Positions 8,341-17,341 of a stretch of 64,000 nucleotides of DNA are shown here, piece after piece. The stretch covers positions 1-64,000 of the forward strand of contig NZ_PDCP01000028.1 of assembly GCF_002553505.1 (NCBI RefSeq), written 5' to 3'. The notes beneath the pieces were generated by a model, which saw nothing but the letters and a program-made list of their open reading frames with translations, searched no databases and was not told the DNA's origin. Each line of letters opens with the position of its first letter. The first letter of the stretch is position 1. The position numbers were made by a program, and so were the translations under genes. Source of the DNA: Mycolicibacterium agri (GTDB lineage: Bacteria > Actinomycetota > Actinomycetes > Mycobacteriales > Mycobacteriaceae).

Positions 8341-9368
8341 CGGGCCACTCCGGCGTTTGGAATCACCTGCACTCCTGCTCCCGAACCCGACACCACATAC
8401 AGGGTGCCAGATGCCTCGTCGAAGGCCAGGGAATTCGGCTGCTGCACGGTTGGGTAACGCACCTTCTCCACGGGAATTCCGGTCGATAAATCGTAACCAA
8501 TCACGGTGTTGGTCTCGGTTTGGGACACCCACGCCAGTTGTGACGTCGCTGCCAGGCCGTATGGGGCGCCGCGGACCGGGTAGCGCTGCCGCAACATCAG
8601 CGGATCGGTCCCGAACACCAGCAATGCGCCTCCCCGGGTGTCGGCGACGAGCACGCGCCCCATCGAGTCGGCGGCCAGGGTGGTGGCGCCCTCGCCTGCC
8701 CGAAGGGCGTGCTGCGCCTTCTCGCCGCTGGCGTCGACGGTGGTCACCGACGTCTGGCCGCGGTCGAGCACGACCGCGGTATCGCCCTGCGTGACGATCG
8801 CGTCGACCCGCGCGAAGATCTTCAACTGCGCGGCCACCGTGGTGTCGGAGCCCAGCGTGTAGACCGCGCCGTCGGCGCTGCCCAGCACCAACCTGCCGTC
8901 GGCGCGCCGCGCGATCGCGGTGAACTCGGTGCCGGCCTGCCCGTCGACGTCGAACCGGTCGACGCGTCCCGTCGCGACGTCGACGGCGAAGTACCCGCCG
9001 CGGGTGGCGGCGTAGACACGCCCGTCGGCGCCGGCGATCGCCGTCGCGGCGGCGGGCAGTGCAACGGACCTGGTGGCGCCGTCGGCGGGCACGACGGTCA
9101 GCGCCGCCGTGCCGGGCTTGTCGGGGGCGAGCGCGACCAGTGACGCCGTTGCTGGATCGAACAGCGCGGCGAACGGGTTACCGCTCAGCGGGCGCACCTG
9201 TCCGGCAGGCGGGCGCGTCGTGGGCGGAGAAACCGCGGCCTCCGCGGGTGTGATCGTCGGTGGCGGCGTGTCGGCCGGATTCGAAGAGCACGCCCCCACG
9301 CCGCATGCGACCAGCAGAAGAGCGCTGCAAAAGGCCAACTGACCTGCAGGTTTGACGCGTGTCTTCAA
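8337..9368 (-). CDS. lppL: LppL-like beta-propeller lipoprotein
   Basis: The 343-aa exported protein starts at a TTG (9368), preceded at a suitable distance by a weak AGAGAG site. The N-terminus is a lipoprotein signal, KTRVKPAG then a hydrophobic run ending in VACGVGACSS, where the last Cys is the likely lipid-modified residue. After a Pro/Thr-rich linker the protein shows repeating blades (DGRVYAATRGG, DGRLVLGSADG, MGRVLVADTRGG, ASGTLYVVSGSG) of a YncE/NHL-type propeller. Its position upstream of pyrD matches my memory of lppL (Rv2138)-pyrD in M. tuberculosis. Function is unknown. The start is uncertain because no strong upstream ATG/GTG is available. Confidence 0.8.
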   Translation of the reverse strand: MKTRVKPAGQLAFCSALLLVACGVGACSSNPADTPPPTITPAEAAVSPPTTRPPAGQVRPLSGNPFAALFDPATASLVALAPDKPGTAALTVVPADGATRSVALPAAATAIAGADGRVYAATRGGYFAVDVATGRVDRFDVDGQAGTEFTAIARRADGRLVLGSADGAVYTLGSDTTVAAQLKIFARVDAIVTQGDTAVVLDRGQTSVTTVDASGEKAQHALRAGEGATTLAADSMGRVLVADTRGGALLVFGTDPLMLRQRYPVRGAPYGLAATSQLAWVSQTETNTVIGYDLSTGIPVEKVRYPTVQQPNSLAFDEASGTLYVVSGSGAGVQVIPNAGVAR

Positions 9369-9437
9369 CGGGTAGCTCTCTGCGGTGCAAAGTGAATGGG
9401 AATCGAACAGCCAGTGTATGCACGCGCACTCACGGGG

Positions 9438-9443
9438 TATGGT
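9438..9443 (+). promoter_or_regulatory. -10 element TATGGT, likely leaderless
   Basis: TATGGT ends 6 nt before the ATG at 9450. There is no Shine-Dalgarno sequence between them, which suggests that transcription starts at the ATG. It lies in the 81-bp divergent gap with lppL. Confidence 0.5.
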
Positions 9444-9449
9444 CTGATC

Positions 9450-9764
9450 ATGAGCCTTGCGCCGAGTAATCGTTATTCGGCCGACAGCGGGTTTGCTATC
9501 GAAGATGTTTGGACTGGTCTGCACGCCAGTGGATTTGGCCAAGCGGGTGAGGGGCGCAGCTTCTCTTTCCATGTCGAACATCAGCAGTTGATCGTCGAGG
9601 TCTACCGTCCCCGACTGTCCGGTCCCGTTCCGCAGGCCGAAGATGTCATCGCCACCGCAACACGAAAGGCAAATGACATCGACTTGTTCGACGAACGCAG
9701 CCTGGTGGCAGCCGTGCGCGACGCGGTGGCCAACGCGCAGCCGGTGCCGCGCTCAGCGCGCTGA
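9450..9764 (+). CDS. Conserved hypothetical protein (Rv2137c-like)
   Basis: The 104-aa protein starts MSLAPSNRYSADSG. No domain is recognised. It is acidic/hydrophilic, with no signal peptide or membrane segment and a central FSFHVEHQQLIVEVYRPRL. The position between lppL and uppP matches what I recall for Rv2137c in M. tuberculosis. An in-frame upstream start at 9396 is possible, but the TATGGT element at 9438 favours the ATG at 9450. Confidence 0.7.
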   Translation: MSLAPSNRYSADSGFAIEDVWTGLHASGFGQAGEGRSFSFHVEHQQLIVEVYRPRLSGPVPQAEDVIATATRKANDIDLFDERSLVAAVRDAVANAQPVPRSAR

Positions 9765-9777
9765 CGAACCTTCACGG

Positions 9778-9783
9778 TACGGT
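9778..9783 (+). promoter_or_regulatory. -10 element TACGGT before uppP
   Basis: TACGGT ends 7 nt before the GTG at 9791. It supports that GTG, rather than the ATG at 9809, as the start of uppP and suggests a leaderless transcript. Confidence 0.5.
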
Positions 9784-9790
9784 CGTCGTC

Positions 9791-10639
9791 GTGATCGAGG
9801 CGCCGGCGATGTCATGGCTGCAGGTCGTCGTGTTGTCGGTGCTGCAGGGGCTTACCGAGTTCCTGCCGGTCTCCTCATCGGGTCATCTGGCCATTGCGTC
9901 GCGGTTGTTTTTCGCCGACGACGCGGGCGCATCGTTCACTGCGGTGACGCAGATCGGCACCGAGCTTGCGGTGGTGGTGTACTTCGCCCGTGACATCGCC
10001 CGAATCGTCAAGGCTTGGGTCACTGGCCTTTTCAACGCCACCGGTCGCAACGCGGACTACCGTCTGGGTTGGTATGTGATCATCGGCACCATTCCGATCG
10101 GCGTGGTCGGCCTGTTCTTCACAGACCAAATCCGTACGGGTGCAAGGAATTTGTGGCTTATCGCGACGATGTTGGTGGTGTTCTCCGCGGTGATCGCAGC
10201 CGCTGAGTACTTCGGCAGGCAGACCCGCCATGTCGAACAACTCACGTGGCGCGACGGCGTGATCGTCGGGCTGGCCCAATGTTTGGCGCTGGTGCCGGGC
10301 GTATCGCGATCCGGCGCGACGATCAGCGCGGGCCTGTTTCTCAGCTTGGACCGCGAACTGGCCGCCCGATTCGGCTTTCTGTTGGCCATTCCCGCGGTGT
10401 TCGCATCCGGGTTGTACTCCCTGAAGGACGCTTTCCATCCGGTGGGCGAGGGCATGAGCGCAAGTGGCGCTCAGCTTCTCGTCGCCACGATCATCGCGTT
10501 CATCGTCGGCTTCGCCGCGGTGGCGTGGTTCCTGCGGTTCCTGGTCCGGCACTCGATGTACTGGTTCGTCGGCTACCGCATCGCGCTGGGCGCGGTGGTG
10601 TTGATCCTGCTCGGCACCGGGGTGGTGGCCGCATCGTGA
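9791..10639 (+). CDS. uppP: Undecaprenyl-diphosphatase
   Basis: The 282-aa integral membrane enzyme of the BacA/UppP family dephosphorylates undecaprenyl (or decaprenyl) pyrophosphate and recycles the lipid carrier for peptidoglycan and arabinogalactan. The two catalytic signatures are LQGLTEFLPVSSSGH near the N-terminus and PGVSRSGATISAG in the middle. Eight or so hydrophobic segments are visible. The stop overlaps the next gene's GTG start (GTGA at 10636-10639), so it forms an operon with the histidine phosphatase. Confidence 0.96.
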   Translation: MIEAPAMSWLQVVVLSVLQGLTEFLPVSSSGHLAIASRLFFADDAGASFTAVTQIGTELAVVVYFARDIARIVKAWVTGLFNATGRNADYRLGWYVIIGTIPIGVVGLFFTDQIRTGARNLWLIATMLVVFSAVIAAAEYFGRQTRHVEQLTWRDGVIVGLAQCLALVPGVSRSGATISAGLFLSLDRELAARFGFLLAIPAVFASGLYSLKDAFHPVGEGMSASGAQLLVATIIAFIVGFAAVAWFLRFLVRHSMYWFVGYRIALGAVVLILLGTGVVAAS

Positions 10640-11343
10640 CCGTCATCCTGCTGCGGCACGGCCGCTCGACCTCCAACACCGCCCAGACCCTGGCGGGCCG
10701 CAGCGAGGGCGTCGACCTCGACGAGAAGGGGCGCGAACAGGCCCAGGAGCTGGTGAGGCGCATCGGCTCGCTGCCGATCCGCGCCATCGTGTCCTCGCCG
10801 CTGCTGCGGTGTCGCCGCACCGTCGAACCGCTGGCGTCGGCGCTGGGACTGGAGCCGGTGCTGGACGAGCGGATCTCCGAGGTGGACTACGGGCAGTGGA
10901 CCGGCCGCAAGATCGGCGAGCTGGTCAAGGAGCCGCTGTGGGCGGTGGTGCAGCAGCAGCCCAGCGCGGCGGTGTTCCCCGACGGCGAAGGCCTGGCCCA
11001 CGTGCAGGCCCGCGCAGTGGCCGCGATCCGCGAGCACGACCGTGCGCTGTCCGAGAAGCACGAGGGCGACGTGCTATGGCTGGCCTGCACGCACGGCGAC
11101 GTGATCAAGGCGATCGTGGCCGACGCGCTCGGCACCCATTTGGACACGTTCCAGCGCATCACCGCCGATCCCGCGTCGATGAGTGTGATCCGGTACACAG
11201 CGCTGCGGCCCTTCGTGGTTCACGTGAACCACACCGGTGACCACCTCGCGTCGAGCCTGACGGCAAAACCCTCCGAAAAGGGCGACGGCGAGTCGAAAGA
11301 CGTGCCGCCCGGAGACGCGGTGGTGGGCGGCTCAACGGACTGA
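10636..11343 (+). CDS. Histidine phosphatase (phosphoglycerate-mutase-like) family protein
   Basis: The 235-aa protein has the phosphohistidine motif LLRHGRSTSN at its very start, the acid pocket region EVDYGQWTG, and the second catalytic His in ACTHGDVIKA. It matches the actinobacterial MSMEG_4193-type family (Rv2135c region). The substrate is not predictable. The GTG start is inside the uppP stop. The C-terminal ~30 residues (KPSEKGDGESKD) are low-complexity and probably disordered. Confidence 0.85.
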   Translation: MTVILLRHGRSTSNTAQTLAGRSEGVDLDEKGREQAQELVRRIGSLPIRAIVSSPLLRCRRTVEPLASALGLEPVLDERISEVDYGQWTGRKIGELVKEPLWAVVQQQPSAAVFPDGEGLAHVQARAVAAIREHDRALSEKHEGDVLWLACTHGDVIKAIVADALGTHLDTFQRITADPASMSVIRYTALRPFVVHVNHTGDHLASSLTAKPSEKGDGESKDVPPGDAVVGGSTD

Positions 11344-11364
11344 GCGCGGTATTTTGGAAGGGCA

Positions 11365-11946
11365 ATGGCCCGCGCAATCCATGTCTTCCGAACACCCGAC
11401 CGCTTCGTGGCCGGGACCGTCGGCCAGCCCGGGAACCGGACCTTCTACCTGCAGGCGGTGCACGACAAGCGGGTGGTCTCGGTGGTGCTGGAGAAGCAGC
11501 AGGTCGCGGTGCTCGCTGAGCGGATCGCGGCGCTGCTGTTGGAGATCAACCGCCGATTCGGCACCCCGATCCCGCCGGAGACCGAACCGGAGGATCTGAG
11601 CCCGCTGATCACCCCGGTGGACGCCGAGTTCCGGGTCGGCACGATGGGCCTCGGCTGGGACTCTGAGGCGCAAACCGTGGTCGTCGAGTTGCTGGCGGTC
11701 TCGGAGACCGAATTCGACGCCTCGGTCGTGCTCGACGACGCCGAGGAAGGACCCGACGCCGTGCGCGTCTTCCTCACCCCGGAATCCGCGCGTCAGTTCG
11801 CGACCCGAAGCAACCGTGTCATCTCGGCCGGCCGGCCGCCGTGCCCGCTGTGCGACGAGCCTCTCGACCCGGAGGGGCACATCTGCGTGCGCACGAATGG
11901 CTATCGGCGCAGCCTGCTCGAGTCCGACGATGACAGCGAACTCTAG
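11365..11946 (+). CDS. DUF3090 family protein
   Basis: The 193-aa protein starts MARAIHVFRTPDRFV, with a GGAAGG site upstream and a TATTTT hexamer further 5'. The C-terminus has a likely zinc-binding pair, CPLCDEPLDPEGHIC. This family almost always sits beside the SCO1664-type gene, as here, where the next ATG overlaps this stop. The joint function is unknown. The N-terminal part lacks recognisable catalytic motifs. Confidence 0.85.
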   Translation: MARAIHVFRTPDRFVAGTVGQPGNRTFYLQAVHDKRVVSVVLEKQQVAVLAERIAALLLEINRRFGTPIPPETEPEDLSPLITPVDAEFRVGTMGLGWDSEAQTVVVELLAVSETEFDASVVLDDAEEGPDAVRVFLTPESARQFATRSNRVISAGRPPCPLCDEPLDPEGHICVRTNGYRRSLLESDDDSEL

Positions 11947-12745
11947 AGCTCGCGAGGCGTTGCGGCGCGGTGAGCTGACCGTCATCGGCCGCATCCGTTC
12001 CGCGAGCAATGCCACCTTCCTGTGCGAGGCCGAACTCGACGGCCTGACCGTGCACTGCGTCTACAAGCCGATCGCGGGCGAGGCGCCGTTGTGGGACTTC
12101 CCGGACGGCACGCTGGCCGGTCGCGAGCTGGCCGCCTATCTGGTGTCGTCGGCGCTGGGCTGGGACATCGTGCCCTACACGATCATTCGTGACGGCCCCG
12201 CGGGCAGGGGGATGTTGCAGCTGTGGGTCGACCAGCCCGGCGACGAGGTCGGCGAGAATCCCGAGTCGGGACCCGATCTGGTTGATCTACTGCCGGCAGG
12301 CCATATCCCACCCGGGTTCCTGCCGGTGCTGCGCGCCTACGACTACGCGGGCGACGAGGTCACGCTGGTGCACGCCGACGACAGTCGGCTGCGCCGGATG
12401 GCCGTGTTCGACGTGCTGATCAACAACGCAGACCGCAAGGGCGGCCACATCCTGTGCGGTGTCGACGGCCGCGTCTACGGCGTCGATCACGGGGTGAGCA
12501 TGCACGTCGAGGACAAGCTGCGCACGGTGCTGTGGGGTTGGGCGGGCAAGCCGGTCGACGACGAGACGCTCGAGACCGTGGCCCGGCTGCGCGACGACGT
12601 GCGAGGGCCGCTGGGCGAGCAGCTTCGGGAGCACATCACCGGCCGCGAGGTCGCCGCGCTGCGCCGCAGAGCCATTGCGCTGCTGGACAATCCGGTCATG
12701 CCGTCGCCTGATCGGCACCGGCCGATCCCGTGGCCTGCCTTCTGA
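11930..12745 (+). CDS. SCO1664 family protein (PI3/4-kinase-like fold)
   Basis: The 271-aa protein begins MTANSRAREALRRGELTVIG. It contains a lysine in VYKPIAGEAPLWDFP and a catalytic-loop-like FDVLINNADRKGGHIL followed by VYGVDHGVSMH. These resemble the ATP-binding and catalytic segments of phosphatidylinositol 3/4-kinase-like proteins. It overlaps the DUF3090 gene by 17 bp and the pair is probably co-translated. The substrate is unknown. Confidence 0.85.
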   Translation: MTANSRAREALRRGELTVIGRIRSASNATFLCEAELDGLTVHCVYKPIAGEAPLWDFPDGTLAGRELAAYLVSSALGWDIVPYTIIRDGPAGRGMLQLWVDQPGDEVGENPESGPDLVDLLPAGHIPPGFLPVLRAYDYAGDEVTLVHADDSRLRRMAVFDVLINNADRKGGHILCGVDGRVYGVDHGVSMHVEDKLRTVLWGWAGKPVDDETLETVARLRDDVRGPLGEQLREHITGREVAALRRRAIALLDNPVMPSPDRHRPIPWPAF

Positions 12746-12827
12746 AGCCTGCGCCGTCGCTGCGTTGTGGCGGTAGGACCGCGCGCCCCGATCGGTCACC
12801 ACCGCGCCGTTCGGCAATACTGCAGGG

Positions 12828-13616
12828 GTGACCCTCACCGACGCAGCGCTGGCCGCCGAGCTGGCCCGCGAAGCCGGTGAGCTCCTCCTCCGGGTGCGCA
12901 AGGAGGAACGCTACTGGGACCCCTACGACCTCGGCGATGCCGGCGACAAGCGGGCCAACGAGCTGATCCTCGAAGGGTTGGCGCGGGAACGACCCGGCGA
13001 CGCGGTGCTGTCGGAGGAGGCCGTCGACGACCTGTCGCGGGTGCACCACGACCGCGTCTGGATCGTCGACCCGTTGGACGGCACGTGGGAGTTCTCCACG
13101 CTGCGCAACGACTGGGCGGTGCACATCGCGCTGTGGCAGCGGGCCGGGGACGGACGCGCCGAGGACGGCATCACCGACGCGGCCGTCGCGCTGCCGGCGT
13201 TCGGGAGGGTGTACCGCACCGACACCGTCGTTCCGCCGCCTCCGCGCGGGGAGGGCCCGATCCGCGTCACCGCCAGCGCCAGCCGTCCGCCAGCGGTGCT
13301 GTGGCGGCTGGCCGATCAGATGGACATCGAGCTGATCCGCATCGGGTCCGCAGGCGCCAAGGCGATGGCCGTGGTCAACGGCGACGTCGACGCCTATCTG
13401 CATGCGGGTGGGCAGTGGGAATGGGATTCTGCGGCGCCTGCGGGCGTGGTGCGCGCTGCGGGGCTGCACGCCTCACGGCTGGACGGCTCGCCGTTGCTCT
13501 ACAACCGCCGCGACCCCTATCTTCCGGACCTGCTGATGTGCCGCGCCGAGCTCGCCGACGTGCTGCTGACCGCAATCCGGTCGGTCGTCAGGAACCCTCC
13601 ATTTCGAACCCCCTAG
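12828..13616 (+). CDS. cysQ: 3'(2'),5'-bisphosphate nucleotidase CysQ
   Basis: The 262-aa Mg-dependent phosphatase of the inositol-monophosphatase superfamily removes 3'-phosphoadenosine 5'-phosphate from sulfate assimilation and may also hydrolyse inositol phosphates. Metal-site motifs are EEAVDD and DPLDGTWEFS early, and GGQWEWDSAAP late. It lies directly upstream of mshC. Both belong to sulfur/inositol metabolism, so the link may be functional. The start is a GTG at 12828. The TAG stop lies inside the mshC -10 element. Confidence 0.92.
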   Translation: MTLTDAALAAELAREAGELLLRVRKEERYWDPYDLGDAGDKRANELILEGLARERPGDAVLSEEAVDDLSRVHHDRVWIVDPLDGTWEFSTLRNDWAVHIALWQRAGDGRAEDGITDAAVALPAFGRVYRTDTVVPPPPRGEGPIRVTASASRPPAVLWRLADQMDIELIRIGSAGAKAMAVVNGDVDAYLHAGGQWEWDSAAPAGVVRAAGLHASRLDGSPLLYNRRDPYLPDLLMCRAELADVLLTAIRSVVRNPPFRTP

Positions 13617-13619
13617 AGT
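13614..13619 (+). promoter_or_regulatory. -10 element TAGAGT before mshC
   Basis: TAGAGT, whose first three bases are the cysQ stop codon, ends 7 nt before the mshC ATG at 13627. It suggests an additional leaderless mshC transcript. Confidence 0.5.
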
Positions 13620-13626
13620 CGAAAGC

Positions 13627-14865
13627 ATGCAGTCGTGGCAGGCGCCCAACCTCCCAGTGCTGCCGGGACGCGGTCCGCAGCTGCGGCTGTACGACACCGC
13701 CGACCGGCAGGTGCGGCCGGTGGCGGCGGGCGAGACGGCGACGATGTATGTGTGCGGCATCACCCCGTACGACGCCACCCACCTCGGCCACGCGGCGACC
13801 TACCTGACATTCGATCTGGTGCACCGGCTGTGGCTGGACGCCGGCCATCGGGTCAACTACGTGCAAAACATCACCGACGTCGACGACCCGCTGTTCGAGC
13901 GGGCCGACCGCGACGGTGTCGATTGGCGCGAGCTGGCCGACCGCGAGACGGCGCTGTTCGCCGAGGACATGTCCGCGTTGCGGGTGCTGCCGCCGCACTC
14001 CTACGTCGCCGCCACCGAGGCCATCGCCGAGGTCGTCGAGCTGGTGGAGAAGATGCTGGCCTCCGGGGCGGCATACATCGTCGACGACCCTGACCATCCC
14101 GACGTCTACTACCGCGCCGACGCCACCGTGCAGTTCGGCTACGAATCCGGCTACGACCGCGACACCATGCTGCGCCTGTTCGGTGAGCGGGGCGGCGACC
14201 CGGACCGCAAAGGCAAGAGCGACCAACTCGACGCGCTTCTGTGGCGGGCGCAGCGGCCCGGAGAGCCGAGCTGGCCGTCGCCGTTCGGCCCCGGCAGGCC
14301 GGGCTGGCACGTGGAATGCGCGGCGATCGCGCTCAGCCGGATCGGCACCGGCCTTGACATTCAGGGCGGGGGCAGCGACCTGATCTTCCCGCATCACGAG
14401 TTCTCCGCCGCGCACGCCGAATGTGTAACGGGGGAGCGGCGATTCGCCCGCCTTTACGTGCACGCCGGGATGATCGGCTGGCAAGGCCACAAGATGAGCA
14501 AGAGCCGCGGCAACCTGGTGCTGGTATCGCAGCTGCGCGCCGACGGCGTCGATCCGGCCGCGATCCGGCTGGGGCTGCTGGCCGGACACTACCGCGCAGA
14601 CCGGTCGTGGAGCCCCGAGGTGCTCGACGAGGCCAATGCCCGCCTGCAGCGGTGGCGCGCGGCCACCGAGCTGAATGCGGGGCCCGACGCGACCGACGTC
14701 ATCGCCAGGGTCCGCCGCTACCTCGCCGACGACCTCGACACGCCGAAGGCGCTTGCGGCGCTGGACGGTTGGGCGACCGACGCACTCACCTACGGTGGCC
14801 ACGACAGCGCCGCGCCGCGCGCCGTGGCCACAGCGGTCGACGCGCTGCTGGGCGTCGAGCTGTAA
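13627..14865 (+). CDS. mshC: Cysteine--glucosaminyl-inositol ligase (mycothiol synthesis)
   Basis: The 412-aa class I aminoacyl-tRNA-synthetase homologue joins cysteine to GlcN-Ins with ATP in mycothiol biosynthesis. It has the zinc/cysteine site MYVCGITPYDATHLGHA (HIGH-equivalent HLGH), WHVECAAIA, HHEFSAAHAE and the KMSKS loop GHKMSKSRGN. It is shorter than a true CysRS and lacks the tRNA-binding C-terminal domain, as expected for MshC. Mycothiol is restricted to actinobacteria. Confidence 0.97.
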   Translation: MQSWQAPNLPVLPGRGPQLRLYDTADRQVRPVAAGETATMYVCGITPYDATHLGHAATYLTFDLVHRLWLDAGHRVNYVQNITDVDDPLFERADRDGVDWRELADRETALFAEDMSALRVLPPHSYVAATEAIAEVVELVEKMLASGAAYIVDDPDHPDVYYRADATVQFGYESGYDRDTMLRLFGERGGDPDRKGKSDQLDALLWRAQRPGEPSWPSPFGPGRPGWHVECAAIALSRIGTGLDIQGGGSDLIFPHHEFSAAHAECVTGERRFARLYVHAGMIGWQGHKMSKSRGNLVLVSQLRADGVDPAAIRLGLLAGHYRADRSWSPEVLDEANARLQRWRAATELNAGPDATDVIARVRRYLADDLDTPKALAALDGWATDALTYGGHDSAAPRAVATAVDALLGVEL

Positions 14866-14868
14866 CCT
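14863..14868 (+). promoter_or_regulatory. -10 element TAACCT before the SDR gene
   Basis: TAACCT overlaps the mshC stop codon and ends 6 nt before the ATG at 14875, which is consistent with leaderless transcription of the downstream gene. Confidence 0.45.
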
Positions 14869-14874
14869 GCGGCC

Positions 14875-15753
14875 ATGAGTTCTGTGAACGGAAAGGTCGT
14901 CTTCATCACCGGCGGCGCCAACGGGATTGGCGCCGAAGTCGCCCGCCGACTGCATGACAAGGGCGCCAAGCTGGTGCTCACCGACATCGACGAGGCGCAG
15001 CTGAAGGAGGTGGCAGGTCGGCTGGATGAGCGGCGGGTGCTGACCGTCGTGGCGGACGTACGCGATCTCGGCGAGATGGAGGCCGCCGTCAATGCGGGCG
15101 TCGAGAAGTTCGGCGGAATCGACATCGTGATGGCCAACGCCGGCATCGCCACATACGGCTCGGTCCTCGGCGTCGACCCCAACGCGTTCAAGACGCTCAT
15201 CGACGTCAACGTCGTCGGTGTATTCCACACGGTGCGCGCGGCCCTGCCCTCGGTGATCGAGCGCCGCGGCTATGTGCTGATCGTGTCGTCGGCGGCGGCC
15301 TACGCCGCGGCGGCAGGCATGGCGCCCTACGACGCTTCCAAGGCCGCAGTCGAGCACTTCGCCAACGCGCTGCGGCTGGAGGTCGCCCACCGCGGTGTCG
15401 CCGTCGGTTCGGCGCACATGCTGTGGATCGACACCCCGATGGTGCGGGAAAGCAAGTCGGACCTGTCGACGTTCCTGGAGATGCTCAAGCGACTGCCTAA
15501 ACCGCTCGGCAGGACCACGTCGGTTGAGCGGTGCGGCGAGGCGTTCGTCAGAGGCATCGAGGAACGCAAGCGCCGCATCAACTGCCCGCAGTGGGTGGGT
15601 GTGATGCGGTGGCTCAAGCCGCTGTTGTCGTCGCCGGTGGGCGAAGCCCCCGTGCTCAAGTCGGTGCCGGATCTGCTGGACAAGATGGACGCCGAGGTGG
15701 CCGCGGCGGGCCGCTCGATGAGCGCTCGCAACCAAGCGCTGGAACACGGGTGA
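14875..15753 (+). CDS. Short-chain dehydrogenase/reductase
   Basis: The 292-aa classical SDR has an NAD(P)-binding TGGANGIGAEVAR, the NAG motif in MANAGIAT, catalytic Ser (IVSSAAAYA) and YDASK at the Tyr-Lys site. The Asp in LTDIDEAQLKE after beta-2 suggests a preference for NAD. It matches my memory of Rv2129c next to mshC. The substrate is unknown. The stop overlaps the GTG of the DUF1254 lipoprotein gene (GTGA), so the two are likely co-transcribed. Confidence 0.88.
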   Translation: MSSVNGKVVFITGGANGIGAEVARRLHDKGAKLVLTDIDEAQLKEVAGRLDERRVLTVVADVRDLGEMEAAVNAGVEKFGGIDIVMANAGIATYGSVLGVDPNAFKTLIDVNVVGVFHTVRAALPSVIERRGYVLIVSSAAAYAAAAGMAPYDASKAAVEHFANALRLEVAHRGVAVGSAHMLWIDTPMVRESKSDLSTFLEMLKRLPKPLGRTTSVERCGEAFVRGIEERKRRINCPQWVGVMRWLKPLLSSPVGEAPVLKSVPDLLDKMDAEVAAAGRSMSARNQALEHG

Positions 15754-17180
15754 TTCGGCGCGTCGCGCTGCTTCTCGCGGCGCTACTCCTGCTCGCGGGT
15801 TGCACTGCCGAGGAGGTAGACGAGCCGACGACCACCCCCGCGCCGGAGCCGGCTGCCGTGACACCTGAGCAAGCCCGTGCGATCGCCAAGGAGGCCTACG
15901 TCTACGGCTTTCCGATGGTCGACAACTATCGGGTGATGTACTCCTACTTCGTCAACAAGCAGAACCCGGAGTACAAGGGCGGCTGGAACGAAATCCATAG
16001 TACGGCAAGGGTTTTCACGCCCGAGGACAAAACCGTCCAGACGCCGAACTCGGACACGCCGTACTCGGCCGTCGGCGCCGATCTGCGCACCGAGCCGCTG
16101 GTGTTGACCGTGCCCCCGATCGAGCAGGATCGCTACTACTCCCTGCAGTTCGTCGACCTGTACACCTACAACACCGCCTACGTCGGCAGCCGCACGACGG
16201 GCAACGGCGGCGGCACGTACCTGCTGGCCGGGCCGAACTGGAAGGGCGACAAGCCCGACGGCATCGACGAGGTGATCCGCTCCGACACCGACCTGATGCT
16301 GGTGCTCTACCGCACGCAGCTGTTCGGCCCCTCCGACCTGGAACAGGTCAAGAGGATTCAGGCCGGCTATCAGGTGACGCCGCTGTCGGTCTACCTGAAC
16401 CAGCCGCCGCCCGCGCCGGCTCCTGCCATCGACTTCGTGCCGCCGCTCACCCCGGAGCAGCAGCGGACGTCTCCGCAGTTCTTCGAAATCCTGAATTTCG
16501 CAATGCGTTTCGCGCCGGCCCTGCCCAACGAGGACGGGTTGCGCGAGCGCTTCGCGTCCATCGGCATCGGACCCGACGGCGACTTCGACGCCGACGAGCT
16601 CAGCCCCGAGATGCGGTCAGCGGTGGAGGCCGGAATGGCCGACGCCTGGACGGAATTCACCGATTTCAAGAAACAGAAGGTCGACACCGGCGACGTCGGC
16701 GCCGCGGACTTTTTCGGTTCGGCTTCGGATCTGAAAGGCAATTACCTCTACCGGATGGCCGGGGCGGTGCTCGGCATCTACGGCAACACCGCCGCCGAGG
16801 CCATGTATCCGAGCTTCACCACCGACTCTTCGGGCGAACCCCTGTCGGGGGCCGACAAGTACGTCTACCGCTTCGGCAAGGACCAGCTGCCGCCGGTCAA
16901 CGCGTTCTGGTCGCTGACGATGTACGAGCTGCCGCAGAGCCTGCTGGTGGACAACCCGATCAATCGGTATTTGATCAATTCGCCGATGCTGCCCAGCCTG
17001 GTGCCCGACAGCGACGGCGGCTACACGTTCTACATCCAGAACGAGTCGCCGGGCGCCGGCAAGGAGTCCAATTGGCTGCCTGCGCCGAAGGGTCCGTTCG
17101 CGCTGGTGCTGCGGCTGTACTGGCCCAAGCCCGACGCGCTCAACGGCACGTGGAAAGCCCCCAAACCCGAAAAGGTCTAG
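15750..17180 (+). CDS. DUF1254/DUF1214 domain lipoprotein
   Basis: The 476-aa exported protein begins VIRRVALLLAALLLLAGCTAE, a lipoprotein signal with lipobox LAGC. A Thr/Pro/Glu-rich linker follows. The DUF1254 region (AYVYGFPMVDNYRVMYSY, then TPNSDTPYS and VLTVPPIEQDRYYSLQFVD) comes next and a DUF1214 region (FWSLTMYELPQSLLVDNPINRY) lies near the C-terminus. The family is widespread and has no firm function. It is followed by an inverted pair of 60-bp palindromes that may end transcription. Confidence 0.88.
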   Translation: MIRRVALLLAALLLLAGCTAEEVDEPTTTPAPEPAAVTPEQARAIAKEAYVYGFPMVDNYRVMYSYFVNKQNPEYKGGWNEIHSTARVFTPEDKTVQTPNSDTPYSAVGADLRTEPLVLTVPPIEQDRYYSLQFVDLYTYNTAYVGSRTTGNGGGTYLLAGPNWKGDKPDGIDEVIRSDTDLMLVLYRTQLFGPSDLEQVKRIQAGYQVTPLSVYLNQPPPAPAPAIDFVPPLTPEQQRTSPQFFEILNFAMRFAPALPNEDGLRERFASIGIGPDGDFDADELSPEMRSAVEAGMADAWTEFTDFKKQKVDTGDVGAADFFGSASDLKGNYLYRMAGAVLGIYGNTAAEAMYPSFTTDSSGEPLSGADKYVYRFGKDQLPPVNAFWSLTMYELPQSLLVDNPINRYLINSPMLPSLVPDSDGGYTFYIQNESPGAGKESNWLPAPKGPFALVLRLYWPKPDALNGTWKAPKPEKV

Positions 17181-17199
17181 TTCCCCTTCCCTCCATACG

Positions 17200-17259
17200 G
17201 CGAGCGGGCGTGTCTGCAGCCGACACGCCGTAGGAAAACCGGAGTTTGCGCACGCTCGC
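17200..17259 (+). repeat. 60-bp nested palindrome, copy A
   Basis: The outer arms GCGAGCGGGCG and CGCACGCTCGC are near-inverted. Inside is CGTGTCTGCAGCCGACACG, itself a hairpin, and then GGAGTTTG. Its length and layout are the same as in copies B, C and D. It lies just after the DUF1254 gene. Confidence 0.85.
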
Positions 17260-17341
17260 GGCCACGTTCCGGTGTCGTCGGCCACCTATTGGTGTGCCGC
17301 ACATCGGTGGCGCCCAGCTCTCGCGCGCGCGCTTAGCCGTC

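Noticed and set aside
13588..15864. 758-codon minus-strand open frame
   Set aside because: It runs opposite mshC and the SDR gene, has low-complexity composition and no domain, and is explained by third-position GC bias.
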